64,000 bases of DNA from positions 496,001-560,000 of the forward strand of contig JAXRVH010000002.1 of the NCBI GenBank assembly GCA_034640345.1, given 5' to 3'. This document shows, piece after piece, positions 1 to 11,382 of the stretch (position 1 is its first letter; each line of letters opens with the position of its first letter). The position numbers were made by a program, and so were the translations under genes. Under the pieces are notes generated by a model, which was not told the DNA's origin, ran no database searches, and saw nothing but the letters and a program-made list of their open reading frames with translations. Source of the stretch: Drechslera avenae. Lineage: Eukaryota > Ascomycota > Dothideomycetes > Pleosporales > Pleosporaceae.

Positions 1-1419
1 TCGCTATACTTCAGAAGTGGGCGACTATCCCAAGTAGCTTGTACTGGCGATACGTACCGTTTGACGTTCACCAATTGAGTCCTTTCCGTCGTTACTACAA
101 GCTTCGCGCATAACGACTTTTCCCTTTTCGGACGATCTTGCTTCCCATAGCGCTCCCGCAAATTATATGCATACCGGGACGAATGCAACAGTTCTCCCGC
201 GCCAATCAACACAATAACAAGTCACGCAATCGGTACAAGCCGTCAACGGCCTTTTCCGATTTCGCAGAGCATGGTTGACGGATTGGGGTAGGATCACAGC
301 GGCTGGAACTTCTCGCATTCATGTATCATGCGTAGTTGTACAGTGAGGATATACACGGTATGATTGCTTGTCAGGTATATGCAGGCCTCGTAGAACATAC
401 GATTGTGGTACAGCTTGTCGCCGAAGAGCCGACGAATCAGAACGCAGGACAGGCATCATGCCTCAACAGCAAGCCGCCGACTTTGCCCAACAGAAACCCA
501 GACACTGTCGACTCAAAGGAGCGCTAACACGCGGCTGTCTCTCTGAGAAAGAGTTACAATTTCCATAAATTCAAAAAGAGACGATAAAGTTGCGGCATTG
601 TCGTTGTGATTTTCTTCCAGACAGTCTGATGATCGTTTACTCAGCGCCCAATAGCGCGCGCCCCCACTCCGCGGGCGGCTCGTCTCGCAGAAAACGTCTA
701 GGATATGGCTTGCACTCATTGGACATGTCGGACCTACCCCACGTCTGCGTATCCTCTTGGAAGATATGATCAGCTTGAGTTTGGCGTATTCTCAACGCAT
801 GCGTCGCCCATCTCCAAGCTCAGCATACGCCCTGTCTGAGTACTGAAACATCCAACTCGATACTATCAACTCGTACGGCCGCTGTACAGAAAGCTACGGC
901 TGATAGGTAAACGCACTAAGTACTAAACCTTCCACGCCATCTACACCAGCTTGCAGTTTCTGCTTTTTTCCAAGAGCTCTGATGGACAAGAGAAGCCACT
1001 TCTTCTCTACAGTTTCCCTCCCTCTGTCTTCAACCACCTTTCTCTATTGGTTACATGCAAATCAGTCAAACCCCCATTCTCCCTACAAGATGTCACTTTT
1101 GCTGCAGCCATTTTATTCTTTGATTTCCCCCTTTGCATTCCTCGGACCTGGCATTCCTAAATCCTGTAATTTGCCCTGGATTGTCTTACCCAGTCAATCA
1201 TTTTACCTATTCAATCATGCTTATATACGTTGTACTGTGTTCTGCATAATCTGTCTTTTACGGCCTCTCTCTCTCATGTCACTTGGTCAGACAATACATA
1301 CAGTGGCAAAAAGGTTCATCCAATTCAACAAGTTTCTGCGATTAGACATGAGGAAAAAAAAAGCAGAATACAAAAGTTAACGAGATAAAACATTCCCTGC
1401 ACGCAAACCACCCATTAAC
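1..1419. other. no gene seen
   Basis: Only short overlapping frames without recognisable domains or convincing splice patterns. The part nearest 1420 is presumably the 3' flank of the minus-strand P450 gene. Confidence 0.5.
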
Positions 1420-3149
1420 CTAGACCTCCCTAACCCTAATCCTCAACCCCCCTTTCGGACTCGCCGTAATCCCACTCTGAATCTTCAACACGTAGCCCTC
1501 GTCCTCAAACTGCAGTTCAAACTTTGCCACCAGCGCAGCGACCAAGCACGCAAACTCTGCCTTGGCAAAGTCCTTTCCAATACAACTCCTCGGGCCATGC
1601 AAGAAGGTGCAATTCGCATAATTGCTCTCCGCGCCGCCCGTATTGGCGGTGCCAGGCTTGAGCCAGCGCTCTGGAGTAAACTCTCGCGCATCCGGGCCCC
1701 AGAGCTTGGTACTCGTATTGATAGCCCAGGGACAAATAACCACGGTGGTGCCAGCGGGGACGAATTGGTTCTGAATCGTCGTGTCGTGCGCGGTTTCGCG
1801 GAGCGTGAGCGGTACGGGAGGGAAGATGCGCATTGTTTCCTGCAGGACGGCGTTGAGGTAGGGCAAGCGGTCGATTTCGGTGGAGTTCATGGTTCCGTCT
1901 TGTGCGAGGGCAGGGGCAAGTTCGGTCCGCAGGCGCGACTGCACGTCTGGGTTGCGGCAGAGACAGTAGACGGCCCATGTGAGGGCGGAGGCGGTGGTTT
2001 CGTGGCCGGCGGCCAGGAAGGTCATGAGCTGGTTTACTAGGTCGGCGTCGCTGAAGCCGCCGGATTCCATGGCTACGCTGAGGATGTCGGTGCCGTGGGC
2101 GGAGCCGGATTCGAGCTTCGACCGCTTCTCCGCTACCAGCGAGGCGGCGACTGTTTTGACCGTGTTGATGGCGTTGCCGATCTCGTCGTTGCGCTGCAGC
2201 GGCAGGCGGGTAGCGAGCCAGTGGGGCAGCAAACCGAGCAGGACTCGGACGGCTTGGGCGGTGCGGTCACTGCCGAATATCTTGCGGTAGGTTTCGTTGA
2301 GTTCGTTGGAGGGGTTGGTGAGCGAGTCAAAGTCTTTGCCCATTCCTGCGACGCCTATGATGTCGAGGGTGGCGCGGGATGCCCATTCGCGGATTTCAAT
2401 CACGGATTCTGTGCTCGGGCTCGCGGCTATTGTTTCGGAGATTTTCTTGGTCATTTCTCGCGATTTGGACCAGAAGATTGGGTAGAGGTCTTTGATGTGA
2501 CGAAAGTTGAAGGCTGGCATGAGGAGTTTTCGTTGGCGCTGAAGTCGTTTAGTACATGACTTTCTCTTCTGTTGTCAAATGAAATAGAATGGAAGAGATG
2601 AAGAAGAATACACGTACCTTGTGTTCATCGCCCTCCGCCAGCAAGACCCCTAAACCAAGCAGCCTGCCCAAGCCCTCGCGTAACATGGCCGGCTTGATAA
2701 AATCATAGCTCTTCGTCACCAGCACCTCACCCATGGCCTTTGGATTCGCCACCAGTATCCTCGGCTCATTGAACAGCCACCTGTAGTAAATAATGCCGTC
2801 ATTCGGCACACTATCAATCCAGTCCCTGTGCGGCTCACCCGTCGGCTGAGCGAATATCGTCCTGAAGCTGCCCAGGAGGAAATTCGAATCCTATTTTCCA
2901 TCAGTTCAAACAACATCGAACAATTCCACCCCTACACTCTTGGAACCAACTCACCTCGGGCTGCGGCAACACCCTCAAAGGGCTGAGGAAAAGCGGGTAA
3001 ACAAGTTTCCCCCAGAACCACTTTGAAAGCAGCAGGATGGAAAAAATGGCCGCGGTGCCCGCAATGTACTTGTCACTCTGTACCGCGCGCGCCCTGAAAA
3101 ACGCCGACGCCGCCGCCACAAGCAGCAACGCGCGTTTGGAAACACCCAT
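1420..3149 (-). CDS. cytochrome P450 monooxygenase, 3 exons
   Basis: Haem-thiolate monooxygenase, probably ER-anchored. Exons on the minus strand are 2955-3149, 2618-2890 and 1420-2538, all phase 0, giving about 528 residues, a normal P450 length. The introns have GTGAGT..TAG and GTACGT..CAG ends, the second with a TACTAAAC branch site. The N-terminus carries two hydrophobic stretches (about residues 5-18 and 29-43). The C-helix motif RQRKLLMPAF is rebuilt exactly by joining exons 2 and 3, which supports the model. The I-helix reads AGHETT, the K-helix ETMR, and the haem loop FLHGPRSCIG with its Cys ligand near residue 475. The ATG at 3149 is the first in frame; the frame opens at an upstream TTG that is unlikely to be used. 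The substrate cannot be told from sequence and no partner biosynthetic gene is adjacent. Confidence 0.9.
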
Positions 3150-4172
3150 GAGTCGGAGCTTTAAGCTGACCAAGGTTTTTTTTTAAAAAAAACCGAGATG
3201 AATGATTATTCAATCTTCCGAAATTGGAGACGAAAGGGTGGGGTAGCAGTAGCAATAGCAGTAGTGGTAGATGTGGATCCTACAACAAAATCGTCGTCGT
3301 CATTACCTACCTACCTAGTTCAGCGGAGAGAGAGAGAGAGAGGAAACAAGAGAGATGGATAATTTTTTAGCCAACAAATAACCCAGCAGCAAAGCAAGAA
3401 AGATATAAAAGAATCCTTCCTGTGTCTCGCCGTCTCAACTTAAACCCACTACATACGTCGTCTCAACGCTAACCGTGCGTTTCAAACGCCCTTTGCCCCC
3501 CCTTCCCACCCCACCCCCAGCCGCGTGTGCGCGGGAGCCAATCAGCGTGCGCTGGATCAGCGACGTGCCGAGTCGGCAGAAAGTCTTTCCGAGACTGAGT
3601 ATGTGTGCGTATGTGTGTGCTAGGCAGCCATTTTTTTTTTTGCGTACCCGGTTTCTTGTCGCTTCAGTGTCGTTGTCGCTTGTGGATAATGGTGGTGTGA
3701 TGGGGGTTGGCCTGATGGGTAAACGGTGGGGTTGGTTTCGTCCGCGAGCGAAGTGCGGACGAGGTGGTGAGGAGGATTATGAGCAGGATTGTGATGATGA
3801 TGATAACAACGACGTATGCGGAAGGAGGTGCGCGGAAAACGAGTGGATTTGCAATCGCAAAGTTGGAGCATCGACATAATCGTTTGAATTAATTCGTGTT
3901 GAAGTGTTAGGTTTAGGTGGCGTGGTGGGCTGAACGGACTATGAGACCAGAGTTGGCACCAGATGCACGGAGGTAGGAGATGGACATGTCATGGAACCTT
4001 TCTTGTCCGTGTACGAGATTAATATTTTGTATCGTGCTATGTTGAGGAGGCTATGAAAAGCGCTGACAGGCAGGACAATTAACGACGTAGCCGAAGCTCC
4101 CTCCCCCTATACAATCCGAAACCTATCAATTTTTCTTACATCAACGTCATCGTTGTTGTCGCAAACACATAC
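3150..4172. other. P450 upstream region
   Basis: Lies between the P450 start and the ABC transporter 3' end. It contains short CCTA and GA repeats (about 3307-3342), a TATAAAAG at about 3405 and a CCAAT element at about 3539, both on the plus strand. No coding exon is convincing. Confidence 0.4.
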
Positions 4173-6887
4173 TCATCCCCGTCGTCCAAGCGTGGCGCTG
4201 CTATCACTATCACTGCTTCTCCCCGTCGCTGTCGCTTCCTCATCATCTTTCAATTTGGCATCACCTACCACCACAGCCTCATCACCCCCATCTTTCTTCA
4301 CGTCTTCTTGCGACGGCATCTTGGACAAGTGCCCGGCAGTCTGTTTATTCCACAGCTCCGCATACTTTCCCCCTAGAATCTTCAAGAGCTCCTGGTGCGT
4401 GCCCCTCTCGATGATTTCACCCTTTTCCACCACTAGGATCTGGTCGGCATCCGCGATAGTACTCAGTCGATGGGCGATGACAAACGTCGTACGACCCTGG
4501 CTGAGCTTGCGAAAAGCTTGCTGGATGAGGGCTTCGATGGAGGAGTCGATTGCCGAGGTTGCTTCGTCTAGCATGACAATCTTGGGGTTCTTGAGTAGGA
4601 CACGCGCAATGGCTATGCGCTGCAACTGCCCGCCCGACAGACGGACGCCCCTCTCGCCTACTTTGGAGTTGTAGCCGTCGGGGAACCCAACAATGTCATC
4701 ATGGATGGCGGCTGCACGGCATGCATCCTCAATCTCTGCGTCGGTCGCATCAAGTTTGGCGTAGCGAATGTTTTGCCGGATACTCTGGTTGAAAAGAACA
4801 GGGTCCTGAGGTACTACGCCAAGATTTTCACGGAGACTGGACTGGGTAACTGAGCGTACGTCTTGTCCATCAATCACAATGGACCCGCCCGTCACGTCGT
4901 AGAAACGGAAGAGAAGTTTGAGCATGGTCGATTTGCCACCGCCTGTTTCGCCAACAAAGGCGATTGTCTGACCACCCTTGGCTTTTAGGCTGACTTTCTT
5001 GATGATGGGTTTACGCGGGTCGTAATGGAATGCCACGTCCTTGAACTCGACTTCACCGGTGTGTACTTCAATGTCTTTGGCGCCCTCCTTGTCGGCTACC
5101 GTGGGCTTGGTGTTCAGCATCTGGAGAAGCCGTTCGGCGTCGATCAGGGAACTCGAAATGTGCCGGAAGCTGTATGAAAGGACATAGAGCGGCGAGGTCA
5201 TTGTATGCCAGTACATGATCAGCGTCACGAGGTTTCCGACTGGCTTTCTTCCTGTTACAATCGACGTCATTCCAAAGACACAAGCGCCCGCAAAGCCAAA
5301 GGTCGTCAGGAGATCCTGGGCTGCGTGCCCACCCATGGACCGAAAGTAGTACTGGTACTGCGCAGAGATGGTGTTGATGATGTTCTCAGCATATCGCTTG
5401 TGCTCGAATGCCAAGCGATTGAAGTAGGCCACCGTCTGCCAGTTGTGCACCGTTTCGTTGACTGTCGAACTTTCCATTCTTTGCTTCTCAACGTAGTCGC
5501 GCCGCTTGGGCTGTGAGAGTGTGGTAGAGTAAACTCCTATTGAGATGTATGCCGCGCCCATGAAGAGAATGATAAAAGCCATATAGGCATCGAATAGATG
5601 TGTAACGTAATACATGGCCACGACAAGATCTAAAAGAATGGGCGCAACGTCGAACAAGACCATCTCAATGAGCGAGTTGAGCGAGGAGGCTTGTTCGACC
5701 GCTTTCAACACTTCACCCGAGTCCTTTGAGGTGTGAAAGTCCATTGACAAGCCGAGTACATGCTCGTAAGCCAGCAAAGTGATGCGGCGATATGCAGAGT
5801 TGGAGATTACGAGATTTGCTATGCCGTCAATGATGCCAAGACCCGCATAGCTGTTGATGTACGAGAAGAGAACCCAGAGCCCAATGTCCTTCCACGGCAT
5901 CACCCCGCTTTGTGTTTCGTAAGAGTGTTGCAGCTTGTTGGTGATGATACCCAGTTGGCGGGGAGTCAGCAAATTGAGAACGCGCTCTTGCAACATGTGG
6001 ATCAACCGTAAGCCGAGACAAGCCATGACTTTCCAGTCGTCCTTGGGAAAGAGGTAGGGCAAGAAAATGGCGAAGCCTTTAAGGTATCCCAGCCATCCAC
6101 CCTCCTCTTCGAGGCGCTTTGCCTGCTTTGCTTTGATACCTTCAGCGTCATCAGCGTCATCGTCGCTACTCATCTCGTCATCGTCGTCGGAATCGATTGG
6201 TAAGATGGCGCCGTAGCTGCTGTTGGAGCTCTTGGGGGCTGCAGTGGCTGTTTGCCCATTCGATTCCGCGCCCAGCAGGGTTTGGCGTTCCTCGTCCGTA
6301 CTCGTCTCTGCCTGCTTGGTGACCAAGAGGACAAATGCATCGAGCAAGAGCAGCAGCGAGATGGCAGCCCTGGCGCAGCCAACAACAAAAGGCACATCTC
6401 GCTTCCGATATTCCGGGGGGGTTGCAAAGGCCGTAACCAGAAAGGCTGTAGTCTCAAAGGCGAACTGCAAGACAAAGGAACCAAAGTACGCGTGCCATCG
6501 AAGCGTCTTGCTGGACCAGAGTATAAATATGAGAGGGCTCCAGACCAGTATGGACCCCAGACAACGGATTGCGGCCGGCTGAGGAGCTTCATAGTCGGCA
6601 TCGCTCATCGACCGGATGAAATAATAAAGGACTTCTGTGATGTATGCCAGAAGTATTGCCGCCATGTGGACTAGTATGCTCCGCCGTCTCTTATGCGTCA
6701 CTAGCCGTGCTTTCTGGAGGATGCACAGGCTGAAAAGGCAAGCCCCAAAGTAGTAGAAGCCTACGGTAGGGGCGTGCATGTAGTTCAGAAGACTCATTGC
6801 GGGGTTGAACATGGTTGGAGATGATGGTGATGATGATGATGATGATGATCGATCCATGGTCCCGGTTGAAGTCGCAGAGAGGCCCAT
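4173..6887 (-). CDS. HMT1/ABCB6-type ABC half-transporter
   Basis: Single-exon, 904 residues. The order is that of the heavy-metal-tolerance (HMT1) subfamily: an N-terminal extension with about five membrane segments (residues 30-200), a cytosolic acidic linker (around 225-250, Asp/Ser rich), a six-helix ABC exporter domain (about 265-590) and a nucleotide-binding domain. Visible motifs are Walker A GETGGGKST (Lys near 652), the signature LSGGQLQRIAIAR (about 749) and Walker B IVMLDEATSAID (about 770), followed by the H-loop AHRLST. Family members sit in the vacuolar membrane and export thiol-metal or glutathione-type conjugates; that role here is inferred. The start at 6887 precedes a run of serines encoded by an ATC/GAT microsatellite, so N-terminal length may vary between strains. 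The tail after about residue 860 is charged and low complexity. Confidence 0.9.
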   Translation of the reverse strand: MGLSATSTGTMDRSSSSSSSPSSPTMFNPAMSLLNYMHAPTVGFYYFGACLFSLCILQKARLVTHKRRRSILVHMAAILLAYITEVLYYFIRSMSDADYEAPQPAAIRCLGSILVWSPLIFILWSSKTLRWHAYFGSFVLQFAFETTAFLVTAFATPPEYRKRDVPFVVGCARAAISLLLLLDAFVLLVTKQAETSTDEERQTLLGAESNGQTATAAPKSSNSSYGAILPIDSDDDDEMSSDDDADDAEGIKAKQAKRLEEEGGWLGYLKGFAIFLPYLFPKDDWKVMACLGLRLIHMLQERVLNLLTPRQLGIITNKLQHSYETQSGVMPWKDIGLWVLFSYINSYAGLGIIDGIANLVISNSAYRRITLLAYEHVLGLSMDFHTSKDSGEVLKAVEQASSLNSLIEMVLFDVAPILLDLVVAMYYVTHLFDAYMAFIILFMGAAYISIGVYSTTLSQPKRRDYVEKQRMESSTVNETVHNWQTVAYFNRLAFEHKRYAENIINTISAQYQYYFRSMGGHAAQDLLTTFGFAGACVFGMTSIVTGRKPVGNLVTLIMYWHTMTSPLYVLSYSFRHISSSLIDAERLLQMLNTKPTVADKEGAKDIEVHTGEVEFKDVAFHYDPRKPIIKKVSLKAKGGQTIAFVGETGGGKSTMLKLLFRFYDVTGGSIVIDGQDVRSVTQSSLRENLGVVPQDPVLFNQSIRQNIRYAKLDATDAEIEDACRAAAIHDDIVGFPDGYNSKVGERGVRLSGGQLQRIAIARVLLKNPKIVMLDEATSAIDSSIEALIQQAFRKLSQGRTTFVIAHRLSTIADADQILVVEKGEIIERGTHQELLKILGGKYAELWNKQTAGHLSKMPSQEDVKKDGGDEAVVVGDAKLKDDEEATATGRSSDSDSSATLGRRG

Positions 6888-8159
6888 CGGACAATGTGCT
6901 CTTTGAATTTATCGATCCGGCAGGCCGCTTGTTGGGAGGCGTGTGATTATCTTGCACGCTCGGGCCTTGAAGCCGTTATGGGGGAGGCCGTCGAGAGGAG
7001 TGTGCTCAAAAGACGACGCGAGTGAGGCGGCCGCCAAAAAGAAAATATCAATGCGGATCCAGGCTTATAGTGAGATTGTCTTGTCTGCAGCACCGCCACA
7101 GACGCGGGCGCCTGGTGAAGAATACCCGGCGTGCGCGGCCAAGGAGAGTTGGGGTAGGATGCGGATACGAGGTCGAGTTCGCTTAAGCATGCAGGTCGCT
7201 GAGGCCCGGCAGCTATCTGCAAAGCGTGCGAGTCGGTCGGCTCTGGCGCAGCGCAGAGGATTGGAGGGTTGAGTAACGGTCTTGTTGTCAGCATGCTCGG
7301 CCGCGGCAAGCGCTTGATGGGCGTGGACGTGTGTTGATGGTTGCGCGACGGCCTGACGTCGCGCAGTGGGCAAAGTCCCCCAATGAAGAAGCTGCGCCCT
7401 TTCCTGCCTAGCTTAGCCAGTGTGGCTAGTGAGGGCGCTGCTGGACTACGCGTTGCCTACAACACTCTGGACGCTCTGCCCTCACCGCCGCCTCAGCTCC
7501 CCCTCACATGTGTCATATGTATATATATATACATCCGGAGAGGCCGCCCTCCAGCTCACGCAAATACTTATTAATATCCCAACTTCTGTCGAAGCATTTG
7601 CGACAAAGAGTCCGCCGGTCAAGAGGCCGGCGACGGCAAGCCTGTTAGTGCGCCGCAACAAGCAAAAAAAAGCGGCGGGGGGCAAGCACTAGGCAGCCCC
7701 AACTACGCCATAGTCAGAGCGGCAGCATGGTCCAGGTGCCGTCAGCGCTGATGGACGCTGACAGGGTGTGACGCCGCTCCTATGATGTGAACTGCGGTAC
7801 CTGCAGAAGGATGACGCAAGTAGTAAGCGCCTCCCGCCCATATGGCGACGCTATAGTCAACATGGCATACCCGGTCGTCCATTGTGCACAGCAAGTCGAT
7901 GGATTAAAACCACGAGGCCAAGGACCCGGAGAGAAAATTGGCCAAGCACGTCTTCCTCAGGTAGACAGTCGACGACAATACGATCAGATGAACTCGGAGA
8001 CTTGCTATGCCCATGATGCTCACGGAGCAACGTCCAAGGTAAGCTCAACACCTCTTTTACACCCTATTGCCATGATTGTTTTCTTTTTAACCCTACGCGG
8101 GTCTTTTGGTATCCAGACACCACGATCAGAATCTTTCCATCCTACAAAATTCTAGACCC

Positions 8160-8161
<2 letters not shown>

Positions 8162-8213
<52 letters not shown>
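8162..8213. repeat. poly-G homopolymer, 52 nt
   Basis: Uninterrupted G run directly before a short CCAC, a further G run and the N gap. Such a length is more likely a sequencing or assembly artefact than a stable genomic tract. Confidence 0.95.
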
Positions 8214-8215
<2 letters not shown>

Positions 8216-8224
8216 ACGGGGGGA

Positions 8225-8234
8225 NNNNNNNNNN
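8225..8234. other. assembly gap (10 N)
   Basis: Ten consecutive N; the real length is unknown. Confidence 0.99.
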
Positions 8235-8423
8235 AGATCTAAATCCCACCCACAGCGAACTCGGCACGCAGATGTTTCCACAAGTTCGCGTGAACCAACC
8301 AAGGGACCAGCAAACGCTCCAGCCAGATCCCAAACACCCGACGCGATCGCACCACCCTGCCATCGACGAGGAAACTACCCGGTAATCAAGCACTTGCCTG
8401 TTACATGTGATGTCCCACTCACA

Positions 8424-8440
8424 CCCCCCCCCCCCCCCCC
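8424..8440. repeat. poly-C run, 17 nt
   Basis: Second homopolymer about 200 bases after the gap. Confidence 0.9.
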
Positions 8441-9343
8441 GCCTTGTCTTCAACCACCTGCAACGCCATCGCCGAGGCCAATCTCGCCACACATTCACCA
8501 AGTACCGCAATACCCAACTCCCTGCCCCACTATTTGCCCATGTTTTGACAATTATACTCGATCGTGAGAACAAACGCACGCGGTCTCGTCGGCCGCCCCA
8601 ACCCATTTCATGTGAAGAATGGGTGACGTGACCAACCCCCCCTTGAACTCCAGTAATGAGAAACGACCACAACCGTCTCTCGCCAGCAGCAACCGAGCCC
8701 ACCACATGCGTACAAATCTACACTTCACACAAAACCGACTGACTTGTCTTTTGGCCTTGTTCGCTCGTTGCCTTCGTCGCATATGTGAGTGTACGATAGG
8801 GCCATTCTATTCACATAACGCACGTAAGCTCATCAGTGGGCGTTTGTGTATATAGCCTAGTGGTCTACACTTCCTGCTCTTTGCACTTCCTTTTATACGA
8901 CTATTCTAGTTGTGCTTTCGATCCGTAAACAAAATCTGGTACCTACCTACTTGCGTCTGATTATTGTTCAAGAGTCGGACTTGATTTGAGAGGTTCTCGG
9001 TAATCTCTTGTTCACTTTGTCTTTCTCTGGACTTTCCCACCTTCTCACCCGCCCCAACTTGAGCACAATAGGCAAAAGCGGCCTTCACCTTGGATTAAGC
9101 GGCAAGCCCTTTTACTCGGTATAAAACATCTTCACCGCCCCCCCACAGCTTGCAATCTGCTTCCACTCTACCTTACTACCAACGGAAAGTAAGCACAAAC
9201 TTGGACGACCCAGCAGTCGGGACTCATCTTGATCAAGCATGTCTACAGGTATAAAGCCCCACTCTCCCTTTACCTTCTTCCACCCCCGCCTCTGGCATAT
9301 CATCGTGAACGCAATCTGACTAGATCCAGAGCAAACAGGAAGG

Positions 9344-10795
9344 ATGACCGATATCCCACCCAAGCAGGGTCCGCCACGTGCCAACACAGTCCCTCCTGCA
9401 ACTCCCGGTTCGGCCCACGGCGCCAAGGATACAGCTCTCCCTACAACACCGGCACCCACGACATCTGGAGGATATCAGGGCAGATCCCTTCCCCGTACCC
9501 CCCATCTCCCCAGCAGTCTGTTTCCTGTCCGTACGCCTCGCACACCCGGAGGCACGGGATTGAGCACATGCACCGATGATAGGAACCTGTATAATGCGGT
9601 AATGGTACACACTGCCAAGTGCACAGAGTGCGACCGGCGGAACAAGAAGACCATGCTTCGCTGCCCCGGCTGCACCTTCCAACTCTGTGAACCGTGTCAC
9701 GAAAGCCGCATAAAGCGAGGCAAGGGCCTTCGACATGGGAACATGGCAACCCCGAGTGCGACTGCAAGCGCTGCAACTCCTGCGACGGTAAGTAGAACGG
9801 CAAGGAAGAAGCCGTTTGCAAGCACACCCAGCAGTCAGGTTGCCAAGAGGAAGCCAGATGAAGCCAGAGTTGCAAATGAAGGAAACATCGACAACGCGCC
9901 GTCTACAAGGAAGTCAACGGCCAAAAAGGGTCCGGCCAAGAAGAAGCGTCGGACGGAAGACAGTGAAACAGAAGACTCTTCCGTGGACAACTTCCGGCCT
10001 GACAATATGACTCCTACGCCTAGCAAGCGTCGCCGTGGTGAGCTCACGTTTGCGGAAAGCGCTCTCGCTACCGCGGGCAGAACACCACCAACTACACGTG
10101 CGTCTCGCAAATCAATACCTCAGGAAGCTGCATCTTTGTCGGCATCACCTAGTGTTGTCGACCCACGCGCTTCCGTCCGTCATGGGCCCAGCGAGATCCG
10201 CGATCCCTTGTACCAACACGCAGTTCAGGGCTATGACGAGCCGCTGCTGGGACGTCGTGTGCCTGTAATGTCAAACCCAGCAGCAAACATACCCGCTATC
10301 ATAAAGCGCGGCGGTCAGCCACGACCGTCGGTAAACGACATCCATCGGAACATCCAAGACAGGGTTAGAGAGCAGATGCAAAAGGCCAACGGTCCCGGGC
10401 TAGCCCATGAGGAGTCAACAGCCGACTTGGCTGTGCACAGGGTAAGTTGTGGAACATGGACGCATCTTCAGAAAGCTAACGTGACGGAGAGCGACGCCGA
10501 GAAGGAGGCTTACTTGTGCACTGTTCGCGCCTTCGTCGCAGCAGAGGCCGCCAAGTATCAGAACAATGTCACCATGGATGAAGACGAGAACAAGGCAGTG
10601 CTGCACGCCATGGAGGGCGCTGCACTGGTGTGGGCCAAAAAGACGTATAGGAAGCTAGATGGTGCCACGCAGGAGCAGGTGAAGCCTGGCTTGACGTTGC
10701 GCCTCGATCGCATCGATGCCGAGTATCTGGTGGAGCTGAAGAGGGTGGTAGTAATCCATGCAGCTCAAATGCTGCAGGAGCTTGACATTGGCTGA
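9344..10795 (+). CDS. Cys-cluster protein of unknown function, probably nuclear
   Basis: Up to 483 residues read straight through. A compact cysteine cluster (CTECDRR, then CPGC, LCEPCH, about residues 91-118) could bind zinc. It is followed by Lys/Arg-rich segments (KKGPAKKKRR and SKRRR) that look like nuclear localisation signals, then a less charged C-terminal half that may fold. I do not recognise the family. Two splice points matter. The segment 10442-10489 (GTAAGT, GCTAAC, then AG; 48 nt, no stop) is probably an in-frame intron, which would remove 16 residues. A 10-nt first exon at 9239-9248 could splice to 9339 (CAG) and keep the frame, moving the start five codons upstream. Without it, the ATG at 9344 is the start. 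Confidence 0.7.
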   Translation: MTDIPPKQGPPRANTVPPATPGSAHGAKDTALPTTPAPTTSGGYQGRSLPRTPHLPSSLFPVRTPRTPGGTGLSTCTDDRNLYNAVMVHTAKCTECDRRNKKTMLRCPGCTFQLCEPCHESRIKRGKGLRHGNMATPSATASAATPATVSRTARKKPFASTPSSQVAKRKPDEARVANEGNIDNAPSTRKSTAKKGPAKKKRRTEDSETEDSSVDNFRPDNMTPTPSKRRRGELTFAESALATAGRTPPTTRASRKSIPQEAASLSASPSVVDPRASVRHGPSEIRDPLYQHAVQGYDEPLLGRRVPVMSNPAANIPAIIKRGGQPRPSVNDIHRNIQDRVREQMQKANGPGLAHEESTADLAVHRVSCGTWTHLQKANVTESDAEKEAYLCTVRAFVAAEAAKYQNNVTMDEDENKAVLHAMEGAALVWAKKTYRKLDGATQEQVKPGLTLRLDRIDAEYLVELKRVVVIHAAQMLQELDIG

Positions 10796-11382
10796 AATTC
10801 AACTTTGTTGCTGCCACTGCCTCCGCTCAGACAGTACTGTCAAGCCCAAGTAAATCGGTGTTACCTTTCCAGGTACATGGTTGGAAGTTGGCGTCCAGCA
10901 AGCGTCGGGGCTGCTAAGAGTGGCGGGCTGGTCAACTCCCAGCAGTAGAAGGCGGGTGTGATGGTACTAGCGATGAATGGTTCATAGGCGACTGTAACGG
11001 TCCTTGCACAGTCAGCTTGATGTATTCTTTGCATAGCATGGTACAACCGTAGGAAGATTGAATAGATCAGAGAAGCATCACTATAAGCTTGATATCAAGT
11101 AAAACCTAAATTCGTGTATTGTAGCAGCCGTCAAATGCTGCAATGCCTGGCAGCAATGTGGTAGTACGAGACGGGTGGAAGCAAGTACATAGACATGACT
11201 TGAAATTGTTCAGACATGTCCATGCTGCCACCGAGCAAGACGGTGGTGATGAGAGAGAGAGCAAACAAACAAGCGGAAAAAAAGAGAAGATTATGGGTAT
11301 CCGTAATGGGCGCTAGGCAATGCAGAGTAGAACAAGCAATGAAAAGATGCGACAAGTCTCAGCCCAGAAAGGGTGCTTGTGT
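10796..11382. other. no gene seen
   Basis: Convergent 3' flanks of the Cys-cluster gene and the LAMTOR1-like gene. Nothing recognisable. Confidence 0.5.

Larger units (their letters stand above)
6888..9238. other. no gene seen; contains assembly gap
   Basis: Long intergenic stretch between two divergently transcribed genes. It holds a short TA dinucleotide run (about 7517-7532), a 52-nt G run, a 10-N gap and a 17-nt C run. Frames that read through the homopolymers are artefacts. Sequence may be missing at the gap. Confidence 0.5.

Noticed and set aside
8106..8705. Long frames through the poly-G tract and N gap
   Set aside because: They are kept open only by homopolymer Gly/Pro codons and undefined bases.
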